The notes below the pieces were generated by a model, which had not been told where the DNA came from, made no database searches, and saw nothing but the letters and a program-made list of their open reading frames with translations. From the NCBI RefSeq assembly GCF_002872075.1, contig NZ_PGGU01000016.1, positions 453,561 to 517,560 on the forward strand: a stretch of DNA of 64,000 bases, in the 5' to 3' direction. Position numbers and translations under genes: made by a program. This DNA is from Microbacterium aurantiacum. GTDB lineage: Bacteria > Actinomycetota > Actinomycetes > Actinomycetales > Microbacteriaceae. Below are positions 9,170 through 18,261 of this stretch, in pieces; position 1 is the first letter of the stretch; each line of letters opens with the position of its first letter.

Positions 9170-10597
9170 ATGCTCGACGAGGCGTTCGCGGACGGCTGGG
9201 GATGGTGGGTGATCGCACTCGCCGTCGGGGTTCCGGTCCTGCTCGTCGTCCTCACCGAGCTGATCGGATTCCTCCGTCGTCGTCAGCATGCGCTCGCGGG
9301 CCCCCTGACCCTCATGCGCAACTGGGTGGTCCCGGTCGGCGCGTTGTTCGCCCTTCTCGCCTTCGCGATCCAGTCCCCGGCCGACGCCGTGTGGGTGCGG
9401 GTCGTCGCGACGGTTTTCGGCTTCCTGGTGATCCTGCTCGTGCTGTCGTCGTTCAACGTCGCCCTCTTCGCCAACGCACGAGCGGGCACCTGGCGGCAGC
9501 GCATCCCGACGATCTTCGTCGAGATCGCCCGCCTCATCCTCGTCGTGGTCGGTCTCGCCGTTCTCTTCTCCTGGGTCTGGGGGGCCGACGTCGGCGGCCT
9601 CTTCGCCGCCCTCGGGGTCGGGTCGCTCGTCATCGGTCTCGCACTTCAGAACGCGGTCGGCGGCGTGATCTCGGGGTTGCTCCTGCTGTTCGAGCAGCCG
9701 TTCAAGATCGGTGACTGGCTCGACACCGGCGGCGTCAAGGGGCGCGTCGTCGAGGTGAACTGGCGCGCCGTGCACATCGAGACCGGTGGCGGCATCCAGA
9801 TCGTGCCCAACGCGACGCTGTCAGGTGCGTCGTTCACGAACATGAGCGAGCCGGCGGGACCGTACTGGGCGACGGCGTCGCTGAAGTTCTCCACGGACGA
9901 CCCGCCGCACGAGGTGATGTCGCTGCTGGTCGAACTCGCCGACGGCCTGCCGATGCGAGCAGTCGGCGAGCGGGCGGGTGTCGAGTACTCGGGTGCTGCG
10001 GCGTACACGGTGTCGATTCCGGTCACCGCCCCGCCCGATGCCCCGCAGGCGCTGACCGTGTACCTCTCGTGGCTCTGGTACGCGGCGCGACGCCGGGGTT
10101 TCGCCCTGGATGGAGACGCCACGGACCCGGTCGCCGAGCCGGCTCGGCTGGCCCAGGCTCTGGATGCCGTCGGTCCGACGCTGCACCTGCGCGAGGAGGA
10201 TCGCGAGGGCGTTCTCGAAGCGGCCAGGCTGGAGCGCTACGGCGTCGCGGAGGTCGTGCTGCCAGCGGGGGTCGTTCCCGACGAAGTGCGGATCATCGTC
10301 TCCGGTCGCGCGTCGCTGCGTGTCGAGGTCGGCGACGCACGCATCGACGTCGGCGTCAGCGAGCCCGGCGAGCTCATCGGCCAGAGCGCGCTCACCCGCG
10401 AGCGCACCCGGGTCGTGACGACCGCGAGTGAGATCCTCACGGTGCTGGTGCTGCCGCTCGCGGTCGTGGACGACCTCGTGCGCGTGCGGCCGCGGCTCGC
10501 CGCGGAGATCGGGGCGTCGCTCGAGCTGAAGAGGTCGCAGGCCGAAGACGCCTTGGCGCGTGCCGGGGTCTCGGGCAACACGCTCTCGCCGCGCTGA
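9170..10597 (+). CDS. MscS family channel with C-terminal cyclic nucleotide-binding domain
   Basis: 475 aa. Four to five N-terminal membrane segments (residues about 10-150) lead into the MscS pore helix region with ALGVGSLVIGLALQNAVGG and the beta-domain sequence FKIGDWLDTGGVKGRVVEVNWR. The C-terminal part (about 330-460) is a cNMP-binding fold: PGELIGQSAL (Gly400-Glu401) followed by an Arg-rich stretch (Arg410, 412, 414) corresponds to the phosphate-binding cassette, although the usual PRxA is not intact. Proteins of this build are called bacterial cyclic-nucleotide-gated (bCNG) channels and usually do not respond to membrane tension like MscS. The close linkage to a cyclase-like protein suggests a signalling pair. 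Confidence 0.9.
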   Translation: MLDEAFADGWGWWVIALAVGVPVLLVVLTELIGFLRRRQHALAGPLTLMRNWVVPVGALFALLAFAIQSPADAVWVRVVATVFGFLVILLVLSSFNVALFANARAGTWRQRIPTIFVEIARLILVVVGLAVLFSWVWGADVGGLFAALGVGSLVIGLALQNAVGGVISGLLLLFEQPFKIGDWLDTGGVKGRVVEVNWRAVHIETGGGIQIVPNATLSGASFTNMSEPAGPYWATASLKFSTDDPPHEVMSLLVELADGLPMRAVGERAGVEYSGAAAYTVSIPVTAPPDAPQALTVYLSWLWYAARRRGFALDGDATDPVAEPARLAQALDAVGPTLHLREEDREGVLEAARLERYGVAEVVLPAGVVPDEVRIIVSGRASLRVEVGDARIDVGVSEPGELIGQSALTRERTRVVTTASEILTVLVLPLAVVDDLVRVRPRLAAEIGASLELKRSQAEDALARAGVSGNTLSPR

Positions 10598-10609
10598 GCT
10601 CTCGCGGAG

Positions 10610-11539
10610 TCAGGTCCGCACGCGCCGCCGCATCCGGGTGACCAGGACCCCGAGCAGGCAGAGGGCTCCGCCGATGAACATCATCAGCGTGGGCACCTCG
10701 CCGAGGATCATCCACGACATCAGGATCGCGATCGCCGGCACGATGTAGGTCGTCGCCGAGGTCTGGCCCGCCGAACTGCGCTGCAGCACGTAGGCCCAGG
10801 TGGTGAAAGCGATCGCGGTCGGGAAGATGCCCAGGTACACCACCCAGAGAGTCGCATCCAGCGGTGCCGTCTGCAGATCGCTGATCAAGGTACCCACCCA
10901 TGGCAGCAACGCGACCGTTCCGACGACGGCTCCGAGCCAGGTCAGCGTCGTCGCATCCGCTCCCGACGTGAGCAGGTGCTTCTGCAGCAGCGTGCACCCC
11001 GCGTACATCACGGCGGCGAGCAGGGCGAGCAGCAGTCCGGTGATGTCGAGGCCGGCGCTCGTCGACGAGTTCATGCCGATCAGCACCACGCCGAGGAAGG
11101 CGATCGGAGCGCCGATCAGCAGCGGTTTCGGGAATCCTTCGCGCAGGAACAGGCCGCTGAACACGACGACCATGAGCGGCGCGAGATTCACGACCATCGC
11201 CGCGGTGCCGGCGTCGAGCGTGAGCTCGGCGCTGTTGAGAGCCAGGTTGTATACGCAGAACCAGCCGATGCCCCACACCGCAACGAGCGGCCAGTGACGT
11301 CGAGCGGGGAGATGGATGCCGTGCCGGACGGCGATGATCCCCAGTGCCAAGGTGCCCACGGCCATCCGCAGCAGCGCCAGCGCCCCGGGGTCGAAGTGCG
11401 GGCCGGCGCCGCGGATGCCGATGAAGGCCGACGCCCACAGCACGACGGTGACGAGGGCGGCGATGAGGACCAGCGACGCACGTGATCGTGGCGCTGCATC
11501 GCTCGACGGGGCCGAGACGCGGCCGGTTGCTTCTGGCAT
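10610..11539 (-). CDS. EamA/DMT family transporter
   Basis: 309 aa with ten predicted membrane helices in two EamA repeats (about residues 20-150 and 165-300). Signature pieces include VVLWASAFIGIRGAGP at the start of repeat 1 and 'FTTWAYVLQRSSAGQTS' then 'ILMSWMILGEVPT' in repeat 2. I used the ATG at 11539 because a CGGAGA ribosome site sits directly before it; a longer reading frame to 11725 lacks one and encodes a non-membrane lead. Members export amino acids, nucleosides or metabolites, and the substrate is unknown. It converges with the MscS gene (12-bp gap) and diverges from purA. Confidence 0.88.
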   Translation of the reverse strand: MPEATGRVSAPSSDAAPRSRASLVLIAALVTVVLWASAFIGIRGAGPHFDPGALALLRMAVGTLALGIIAVRHGIHLPARRHWPLVAVWGIGWFCVYNLALNSAELTLDAGTAAMVVNLAPLMVVVFSGLFLREGFPKPLLIGAPIAFLGVVLIGMNSSTSAGLDITGLLLALLAAVMYAGCTLLQKHLLTSGADATTLTWLGAVVGTVALLPWVGTLISDLQTAPLDATLWVVYLGIFPTAIAFTTWAYVLQRSSAGQTSATTYIVPAIAILMSWMILGEVPTLMMFIGGALCLLGVLVTRMRRRVRT

Positions 11540-11742
11540 TCTCCGATACTCCCAGCGGCCACCGACATCGGTCCACCGGCTGAAACGCCATCCGCCGTCG
11601 AATTCCCGCCATCCGGCGTTGTTTCGGCATGAGCCGCCGCCAGCAGCATCCGCAGACCCCTTCGATAGGATGGGACCGCCCGATCGGGCCAGCTCATCGG
11701 CCGGTGCAATCCCGGCGAGAGGCAATACCCAGGGGGTTACCC

Positions 11743-13029
11743 ATGCCAGGAATCGTGATCGTCGGCGTCCAGTGGGGCGACGAAGGAAAGGGCAAGGCCA
11801 CCGATCTGCTCGGTGAGCGCACCGACTGGGTGGTGAAGTTCAACGGCGGCAACAACGCCGGGCACACCGTCGTCGTCGGCGACGAGAAGTACGCCCTGCA
11901 TCTGCTGCCCTCCGGCATCCTCTCTCCCGGCGTCACCCCGGTCATCGGCAACGGCGTGGTCATCGACCTCGAGGTGCTGTTCTTCGAGCTCGAGGCGCTG
12001 TCTGCCCGCGGCATCGACGTCTCGCGGCTGCGCGTCAGCGCTAACGCGCACATCATCACGCAGTACCACCGCACGCTCGACAAGGTCACCGAGCGGTTCC
12101 TCGGCAAGCGCATGATCGGCACCACCGGCCGCGGCATCGGCCCGGCCTACGCCGACAAGATCAACCGCGTCGGCATCCGCGTGCAGGACCTCTTCGACGA
12201 GAACATCCTGCGCCAGAAGGTCGAGGGCGCCCTCGACCAGAAGAACCACCTGCTGGTGAAGATCTTCAACCGCCGCGCGATCACCGCCGACGAGGTCGTC
12301 GAAGACCTGCTCTCCTTCGCCGAGCGGCTGCGCCCGATGGTCGCAGACACCGGCTACCTCCTCGCCGAGGCGCTCGGCCGCAACGAGGTCGTCGTCTTCG
12401 AGGGCGGTCAGGCGACCATGCTCGACGTCGATCACGGCACCTACCCGTTCGTGACGTCGTCGTCCGCGACCGCCGGCGGAGCGTCGACCGGATCGGGCGT
12501 CGGCCCCGGCAGCCTCGATCGCATCGTCGGCATCGTGAAGGCCTACACGACCCGCGTCGGCTCCGGCCCGTTCCCGACCGAGCTCTTCGACGAGCAGGGC
12601 GACTGGCTGCGCTCCCGCGGCTTCGAGTTCGGCACCACCACGGGGCGTCCTCGTCGTGTGGGCTGGTACGACGCGCCGATCACGCGCTATGCGACCCGGG
12701 TCAACGGCATCACCGACCTCGTGCTCACGAAGCTCGACATCCTCACCGGCCTCGAGCAGATCCCCGTCTGCGTCGCCTACGACGTCGACGGCGCGCGCTT
12801 CGACGAGGTGCCGGTGAACCAGACCGACTTCCACCACGCGAAGCCGATCCTGGAGTACTACCCCGGCTGGAGTGAAGACATCTCGACGGCTCGCACCTTC
12901 GACGACCTGCCGAAGAACGCCCAGGACTACGTGCTCGCCCTCGAGGCGATGAGCGGCACCCGCATCTCGGTGATCGGCGTCGGCCCCGAGCGCGATCAGG
13001 TCATCGTCCGTCACGACCTGGTCGACTGA
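11743..13029 (+). CDS. purA: Adenylosuccinate synthetase
   Basis: 428 aa, the normal length. It catalyses IMP + aspartate + GTP to adenylosuccinate, the first committed step of AMP synthesis. The N-terminal P-loop variant GDEGKGK is at residues 12-18, followed by [11 protein letters not shown], the IMP-binding [10 protein letters not shown] (about 126-135), [16 protein letters not shown] (about 234), and [12 protein letters not shown] near residue 300. The start was set at the ATG with AGGGGG just upstream; an earlier in-frame ATG at 11629 gives a non-conserved lead. A possible -10, TAGGAT, lies at 11666-11671, leaving a leader of about 65 bases. Confidence 0.98.
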   Translation: MPGIVIVGVQWGDEGKGKATDLLGERTDWVVKFNGGNNAGHTVVVGDEKYALHLLPSGILSPGVTPVIGNGVVIDLEVLFFELEALSARGIDVSRLRVSANAHIITQYHRTLDKVTERFLGKRMIGTTGRGIGPAYADKINRVGIRVQDLFDENILRQKVEGALDQKNHLLVKIFNRRAITADEVVEDLLSFAERLRPMVADTGYLLAEALGRNEVVVFEGGQATMLDVDHGTYPFVTSSSATAGGASTGSGVGPGSLDRIVGIVKAYTTRVGSGPFPTELFDEQGDWLRSRGFEFGTTTGRPRRVGWYDAPITRYATRVNGITDLVLTKLDILTGLEQIPVCVAYDVDGARFDEVPVNQTDFHHAKPILEYYPGWSEDISTARTFDDLPKNAQDYVLALEAMSGTRISVIGVGPERDQVIVRHDLVD

Positions 13030-13040
13030 GCTCGGCACTC

Positions 13041-14144
13041 ATGACACGGTTCTGGCTGGGCGGCTACGGCGCCGGCATGGAGGGTTCGGCCGACGGCATC
13101 GGGCTGCTGGCCGGCGATGAAGGCCGCGAGGCCACGTCGCTCGCCTATCGCGGCGCGGTCACCGAGACGCCGTCACCGTCGTGGCTCGCGCAGCATCCGA
13201 CCCTCGACGTCGTCTACGCGGCGCTCGAGGGGGATGCCGCGGTGCAGGCCTTCACGCGCTCCGGCGAGTCATCGCTGTCTCCGCTCGGAGATCCGGTGCC
13301 CGTCGGCCAGTACGTCTGCCACGTCGGCGTCTCGCCGAGCGGTGCGTCGCTCATCGCCAGCTGCTACGGCGATGGCCGGGTCGTGCGCATCGGCGTGGAT
13401 GCCGCCGGGCGGCTGGTGCAGGATGCCGACAACCGCGCCGCCGCCCTCCGCGCCGCGTTCTTCGGCGAGCCCACCCCGGACGACGCCGCGCCCGCGGGCA
13501 CCGGTGTCGCCGCATCCGACCCGTATGCCGAGAGCGGCATGGAGCGCGAATCGCACGCGCACGCTTCGGCTTTCCTCCCCGACGGGCGCATCGCCACGAC
13601 CGACCTCGGCTTCGATCTGGTGCGCATCTGGCGCGCGTCCGCGAGCGGACTCATCCTCGACCACGAGATCGTGCTGCCGCAGGGCACCGGCCCGCGGCAC
13701 ATGGTGATGCACCCGAGCGGACACCTGCACGTCGTGACCGAGTACTCCTGCGAGGTGTTCACGCTCGCGGCATCGCGCGAGGGTCACTGGGGAGTCGTCT
13801 CGTCGACGTTGTCGGCGCCCATCGCCCAGGTCGGGTTCGACTTCCCGGCAGAGCTCGCCCGCACTCGCGACGGCGCCTTCCTGTACACGGCGCTGCGCGG
13901 CAGCAACACCATCGCGGCGCTCCGCGTACGCGACGGCGGCGCGGCTCTCGAGCCCATCGCGCTCGCGGACTCCGGTGTGGACTGGCCGCGTCACCACCTC
14001 GTCCACGAAGGAAAACTGCTCGTCGCCGGGCAGCGGTCCGACACGATCAGCCTGCTCGACCTCGATGAGCGCACGGGCGCTCCCCTCGGCATCCGCCATC
14101 AGGCGCAGGTGCCGACGCCGACGCACTTCCTGCCTGTGCGCTGA
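13041..14144 (+). CDS. Lactonase family beta-propeller protein (6-phosphogluconolactonase-like)
   Basis: 367 aa. The repeated blades (GVSPSGASLIASCYGDGRVVRI; 'ESHAHASAFLPDGRIATTDLGFDLVRIW'; 'GPRHMVMHPSGHLHVVTEYSCEVFTL'; ELARTRDGAFLYTALRGSNT) are those of the seven-bladed lactonase family (Pfam 10282), which includes YbhE-type 6-phosphogluconolactonases. No signal peptide is present, so it is cytoplasmic. It starts 11 bases after purA and is probably co-transcribed. Assignment to 6-phosphogluconolactonase specifically is uncertain because many paralogues act on other lactones. Confidence 0.85.
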   Translation: MTRFWLGGYGAGMEGSADGIGLLAGDEGREATSLAYRGAVTETPSPSWLAQHPTLDVVYAALEGDAAVQAFTRSGESSLSPLGDPVPVGQYVCHVGVSPSGASLIASCYGDGRVVRIGVDAAGRLVQDADNRAAALRAAFFGEPTPDDAAPAGTGVAASDPYAESGMERESHAHASAFLPDGRIATTDLGFDLVRIWRASASGLILDHEIVLPQGTGPRHMVMHPSGHLHVVTEYSCEVFTLAASREGHWGVVSSTLSAPIAQVGFDFPAELARTRDGAFLYTALRGSNTIAALRVRDGGAALEPIALADSGVDWPRHHLVHEGKLLVAGQRSDTISLLDLDERTGAPLGIRHQAQVPTPTHFLPVR

Positions 14145-14191
14145 GGCGACGGCCCGCGGACGCTCGGCGCGGTTCGCGACGGCTGCGGCGT

Positions 14192-14276
14192 GTTCACAAC
14201 TCAGGAAGACTTCGGGGAATCGACCGGAATGCGCGGGATTCTCCGCTGTTGCGCCCGTTACTCCTGAGTTGTGAAC
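14192..14276. repeat. Palindromic element, copy A (85 bp, GTTCACAACTC ends)
   Basis: GTTCACAACTCAGGA (14192-14206) is the exact inverted complement of TCCTGAGTTGTGAAC (14262-14276). It lies between the lactonase and oxidoreductase genes, both on the plus strand. The core resembles that of copy C: AATCGACCGGAATGCGCGG here against AACCGACCGAATCGGCGG there. No target duplication is evident. It might also act as a transcript hairpin. Confidence 0.85.
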
Positions 14277-14350
14277 CACGGCCGCGGAACAACCCGCCCG
14301 TGACTCGACGTTGCTTCTGAGGAAGACTGGGGCCGACGAGAGGAACGACG

Positions 14351-15775
14351 ATGACGACCGACGAATTCGACCTGATCATCCTGGGCGGCGGGCCCGTCGG
14401 CGAGAACGTCGCCGATCGAGCCGTGCAGGCCGGGCTCACGGCGATCATCGTGGAGAGCGAACTCGTGGGCGGTGAGTGCTCCTACTGGGCGTGCATGCCG
14501 TCGAAGGCGCTGCTGCGTCCCGCGCAGGCGCTCCGGGCCGCGCAGCGGGTGGGCGGTGCGGCCGAGGCGGTGACCGGAGCGCTCGACGTGCAGGCGGTGC
14601 TCGCCCGCCGCGACTCCTTCGCCAGCAACTGGTCCGATGCCGGACAGGTGGAGTGGCTGGACTCAGCCGGCATCGACCTCGCCCGTGGGCACGGGCGCCT
14701 CACCGGGGAACGCGAAGTCACCGTCACCGACGCAGACGGGGCGACGCGCGTGCTCAAGGCCCGTCACGCCGTCGCGATCAGCACCGGATCCGATGCCGTC
14801 ATCCCCGGCATCGAGGGCCTGGCCGAGTCCTCTCCGTGGACGAGCCGCGAGGCGACGAGCGCGCAGGAGGTGCCCGGCTCGCTCGCCATCATCGGCGGCG
14901 GAGTCGTCGCGGTCGAGATGGCGACCGCCTACGCCGGCTTCGGTTCGACGGTGACCCTGATCGCGCGCGGTGCGCTGCTCGGATCGATGGAGTCGTTCGC
15001 GGGCGAGCGGGTCGCGGCGGGCCTCCGTGCGCTGGGCGTCGACGTCCGCTCCGGCACGGGCACGACGTCCGTGCGGCGGGATGCGTCCGGCGTCACTCTC
15101 ACGCTCGACGACGGCAGCGAGGTCACGGCCGATGAGGTGCTGGTCGCCACGGGCCGCAGCGCCCGCAGCGACGACATCGGACTCGAGGTCGTCGGCCTCA
15201 CCCCGGGGCGGTGGATCGAGACCGATGACACGCTCCGCGTCCCCGGTGCCGACTGGCTCTACGCGGTCGGCGACGTGAACGGCCGGGCGCTGCTCACGCA
15301 CCAGGGCAAGTACCAGGCCCGGGCCGCCGGCGATGTCATCGCCGCCAGGGCGAAGGGTGAAGCGGTGGATACTGCGGACTGGGGCCGTCACGTCTCCACC
15401 GCCGATCGTGCCGCAGTGCCGCAGGTCACGTTCTCGGCGCCGGAGGTCGCATCGGTCGGCCTCACGGCGGATGCCGCGCGCGAGGCGGGCCGCTCGATCA
15501 GGGTGGTCGACTACGACCTCGGCCGGGTGGATGGCGCGAGGCTGTACGAGGACGGTTTCGAGGCGCAGGCCCGGATCATCGTCGACACCGAGCGCGGCGT
15601 GATCGTGGGCGCGACGTTCGTCGGGAACGAGGTCGCCGAGCTCCTTCAGGCAGCGACCATCGCCGTCGTCGGCGAAGTGCCGATCGCGCGCCTGTGGCAC
15701 GCGGTCCCCGCGTACCCCACGATGAGCGAGGTCTGGCTGCGGCTGCTCGAGACATACGGGCGGGAATCGGCGTGA
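14351..15775 (+). CDS. FAD/NAD(P)-dependent disulfide oxidoreductase (MerA/RclA-like branch)
   Basis: 474 aa. The N-terminal FAD site is LGGGPVGENVADRAV; the redox-active pair is C43-SYWA-C48, spaced as in dihydrolipoamide dehydrogenase; the NAD(P) site is AIIGGGVVAVEMATAY (about 180-195); a second FAD contact is AVGDVNG (about 305); a dimerisation domain follows. The His that acts as general base in dihydrolipoamide dehydrogenase (HPT) is Tyr455 here (AYPTMSE), as in mercuric reductase-like proteins, so lipoamide is unlikely to be the substrate. An AGAGGAA ribosome site precedes the ATG. No partner genes indicate the substrate; it stands alone. Confidence 0.88.
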   Translation: MTTDEFDLIILGGGPVGENVADRAVQAGLTAIIVESELVGGECSYWACMPSKALLRPAQALRAAQRVGGAAEAVTGALDVQAVLARRDSFASNWSDAGQVEWLDSAGIDLARGHGRLTGEREVTVTDADGATRVLKARHAVAISTGSDAVIPGIEGLAESSPWTSREATSAQEVPGSLAIIGGGVVAVEMATAYAGFGSTVTLIARGALLGSMESFAGERVAAGLRALGVDVRSGTGTTSVRRDASGVTLTLDDGSEVTADEVLVATGRSARSDDIGLEVVGLTPGRWIETDDTLRVPGADWLYAVGDVNGRALLTHQGKYQARAAGDVIAARAKGEAVDTADWGRHVSTADRAAVPQVTFSAPEVASVGLTADAAREAGRSIRVVDYDLGRVDGARLYEDGFEAQARIIVDTERGVIVGATFVGNEVAELLQAATIAVVGEVPIARLWHAVPAYPTMSEVWLRLLETYGRESA

Positions 15776-15981
15776 TCCGGCGGGCTGACACCGGCGGGCG
15801 AGCGGCGTCCAATCCGGCGGCGCCGCAGCTCCGAACAGATGAGGGATCCTCGGGCTAGCCGGCGTGCCCGGTCGGCTGCAGGGATGTGTCGTATCGGGCC
15901 GATCTGCACGAATCCCGCCGGGATGTCCGTGACCTCTTATACGCTCGAACCCGAGTCGATCGACAGCCAGGAGATGCGCCC

Positions 15982-16812
15982 ATGATCGAGTTCCGTTCCG
16001 TCACGAAGAAGTTCCCCGACGGCACCGTCGCCGTCGACGACTTCAGCCTGGTGCTGCCCTCGCGCAAGACGACGGTGTTCGTCGGCTCCTCCGGCTGCGG
16101 CAAGACGACGCTGCTGCGCATGATCAACCGCATGGTCGAGCCGACGTCGGGCGATGTCGAGATCGACGGCGAGAGCGTACTCGACGGCGACCCGGTCGCG
16201 CTCCGCCGGCGCATCGGCTACGTGATGCAGAACTCGGGGCTGATGCCGCACTTCTCCGTCATCGACAACGTGGCGACGGTGCTGCGCTTGAACGGCGTCA
16301 ACCGCTCGGCCGCGCATCAGCGGGCGCGCGAACTGCTCGAGACGGTGGGACTCGCCCAGAGCCTCGCCGACCGGTATCCGAGTCAGCTATCCGGAGGTCA
16401 GCAGCAGCGCGTCGGCGTCGCCCGCGGGCTCGCCGCCGATCCGAACATCCTGCTCATGGACGAGCCGTTCGGCGCGGTCGATCCGATCGTCCGCGCCGAC
16501 CTGCAGCAGGAGACGATCCGGCTGCAGCGCGAGCTCGACAAGACGGTCGTCTTCGTCACCCACGACATCGACGAGGCCTTCCTGCTCGGCGACCAGGTCG
16601 TCATCCTCGACAAGGGCGCCCGCATCGTGCAGGTCGGCAGCCCGAGCGAGATCATCGAGAATCCGGCGGATGACTTCGTCTCGGCGTTCATCGGCGTCGA
16701 ACGCGGGCGACGCGCACTGCGCCTCAAGCAGACGCCGCGGGGCACCGTCGTCGTCGACTCGGAGGGGCGCACGCAGGGCGCGATCGTGGATGCTCCGGAG
16801 CCCGTCACATGA
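15982..16812 (+). CDS. Osmoprotectant ABC transporter ATP-binding protein (OpuCA-like)
   Basis: 276 aa. Walker A is GSSGCGKTT (about residue 38), the signature is LSGGQQQRVGVARGLA, Walker B is ILLMDEPFGAVDPIVR, and the H-loop is FVTHDIDEA. The sequence YVMQNSGLMPHFSVIDNV is typical of the OpuC/ProV choline and betaine subfamily. No CBS domains follow, unlike the second system at 43017. I chose the ATG at 15982, which has an AGGAGATG ribosome site. A TATACG -10-like box lies near 15938. Its stop overlaps the next permease by 4 bp, starting a four-gene operon: ATPase, permease, permease, binding protein. Confidence 0.92.
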   Translation: MIEFRSVTKKFPDGTVAVDDFSLVLPSRKTTVFVGSSGCGKTTLLRMINRMVEPTSGDVEIDGESVLDGDPVALRRRIGYVMQNSGLMPHFSVIDNVATVLRLNGVNRSAAHQRARELLETVGLAQSLADRYPSQLSGGQQQRVGVARGLAADPNILLMDEPFGAVDPIVRADLQQETIRLQRELDKTVVFVTHDIDEAFLLGDQVVILDKGARIVQVGSPSEIIENPADDFVSAFIGVERGRRALRLKQTPRGTVVVDSEGRTQGAIVDAPEPVT

Positions 16813-17489
16813 ACTGGGTCGTCGACAACCTCGGGCTCATCCTCGAGCTGACCGCGGTGCACCTGCAGCAGAGCGTGATCCCGATCGTGCTGGGCTTCGT
16901 GCTGTCGCTGCCGCTGGGCTGGCTGGCGTGGCGCTACCAGCTGGTCCGCGGCCCGGTCATCGTGCTGACGGGTCTGCTGTACACGATCCCGTCCCTCGCA
17001 CTGCTGATCCTGCTGCCGGCCGTCCTCGGCTACTCGGCGACCAGCCCGGCGAACCTCGTGATCGCGCTCACGGTCTACGCGGTCGCGATCATGGTCCGGT
17101 CGGTGGCCGACGGTCTCGACTCGGTCGACGATGCCGTGCGGCAGTCCGCGACGGCCGTCGGCTATGCACCGTTCCGCCGCTTCTGGGCAGTGGAGTTCCC
17201 CCTCGCCGGCCCGGTGATCCTGGCGGGCCTGCGGGTCACGGCCGTGAGCACGATCTCGCTCGCCACGGTCGGCATCCTCATCGGGGTGACGAACCTGGGC
17301 TACCTGTTCACCAACGGGCTGCAGCGCCGGATCATCGCCGAGGTGCTCGCCGGCGTCGTGGCGGTGGTCGTGATCGCGCTCCTCATCGACCTGCTGCTCC
17401 TGCTCGCGGGTCGCGCACTGATGCCGTGGACGCGCGCGACGGACCGCGTCGGCATCCGCCGTGCGATGACGGTGAGGGCCGCCGCATGA
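16809..17489 (+). CDS. Osmoprotectant ABC transporter permease (OpuCB/OpuCD-like)
   Basis: 226 aa with five to six membrane helices. The BPD_transp_1 EAA region reads 'DSVDDAVRQSATAVGYAPFRRFWAVEFPLAGPVILAG' (split here by the normal loop Gly), typical of the betaine/carnitine/choline permeases. The early motif YTIPSLALLILLP is also characteristic of this subfamily. It overlaps both neighbours by 4 bp (ATGA). With the second permease it should form the heterodimeric membrane channel. Confidence 0.9.
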   Translation: MNWVVDNLGLILELTAVHLQQSVIPIVLGFVLSLPLGWLAWRYQLVRGPVIVLTGLLYTIPSLALLILLPAVLGYSATSPANLVIALTVYAVAIMVRSVADGLDSVDDAVRQSATAVGYAPFRRFWAVEFPLAGPVILAGLRVTAVSTISLATVGILIGVTNLGYLFTNGLQRRIIAEVLAGVVAVVVIALLIDLLLLLAGRALMPWTRATDRVGIRRAMTVRAAA

Positions 17490-18211
17490 ACCTCTTCGCA
17501 GACGCCTTCGCCTGGCTGTTCTCCCCGGACCGCTGGGAGGGGTCGTACTCGCTGCCGACGCTGCTCGGCCAGCACCTCTTCTACACGGTGATCTCGGTGC
17601 TCATCGCGGCACTTATCGCGGTACCGGCGGGCTGGCTCATCGGGCACACCGGCCGGGGCCGCGAGATCGCCGTCGCGATCTCGGGCGCCGCGCGCGCCAT
17701 ACCCTCGTTCGGCCTGATGGTGCTGCTCGTGCTCCTCCTGGGCGTGCTGCAGATCCCGGCGGCCGCCGTCATCACCTTCGTGCTGCTGGCCATCCCCTCG
17801 CTGCTCGCCGGCGCCTACACCGGATTCGAAGCCATCGACCGCCGCGTGATCGACGCGGCGAGGTCGATGGGCATGACCGAATGGCAGGTGTTCTGGAAGG
17901 TCGAGGTGCCGCTCGGGCTGCCGCTCCTGGTCGGCGGGCTGCGCGCGGCACTGCTCCAGGTCATCGCGACGGTCACGATCGCCGCCTACGTCAACCTCGG
18001 CGGACTCGGCTGGCCGATCATCCAGGGCATCCCCCTGCGCCGGTTCGATCAGGTGCTCGGCGGCGCGATCCTCGTCGCGACGCTCGCGCTCCTCGTCGAT
18101 CTGATCCTCGCGAGCGCACAGCGGGCTGCCGTCCCTGCGGGGGTACGCGTCGCGAAGCTGCGCCGGCGCACACCCCGAACCGCCCGCCGCACCAGTCCCG
18201 CAACCACGTAG
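17486..18211 (+). CDS. Osmoprotectant ABC transporter permease, second subunit
   Basis: 241 aa, from the ATG at 17486 that overlaps the preceding stop. Six membrane helices are predicted. The conserved opening of the subfamily is ARAIPSFGLMVLLVLLLG, and the EAA loop contains ARSMGMTEWQVFWKVEVPLG. The N-terminus (LFADAFAWLFSPDRWEG) before the first helix and the short basic C-terminal tail are usual for this second subunit. It is followed after 50 bases by the lipoprotein gene, the only gap in the operon. Confidence 0.9.
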   Translation: MNLFADAFAWLFSPDRWEGSYSLPTLLGQHLFYTVISVLIAALIAVPAGWLIGHTGRGREIAVAISGAARAIPSFGLMVLLVLLLGVLQIPAAAVITFVLLAIPSLLAGAYTGFEAIDRRVIDAARSMGMTEWQVFWKVEVPLGLPLLVGGLRAALLQVIATVTIAAYVNLGGLGWPIIQGIPLRRFDQVLGGAILVATLALLVDLILASAQRAAVPAGVRVAKLRRRTPRTARRTSPATT

Positions 18212-18261
18212 GTCCCGAGCACGTCGACGGACCGCATCCCATCGCCTCAGAGAGGAACACC

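Noticed and set aside
7036..9255. Long open frame (739 codons) on the minus strand opposite the cyclase-like gene
   Set aside because: Its translation is rich in Arg, His, Asp and Val without domains, the usual antisense shadow of a high-GC gene. The plus-strand gene has clear membrane helices, HAMP and cyclase domains.
14145..14350. Copy A of the palindrome as a simple terminator of the lactonase gene
   Set aside because: A loop of 55 bases is too long for an intrinsic terminator and the same ends recur at two other places, one inside a gene. A secondary effect on transcription is still possible.
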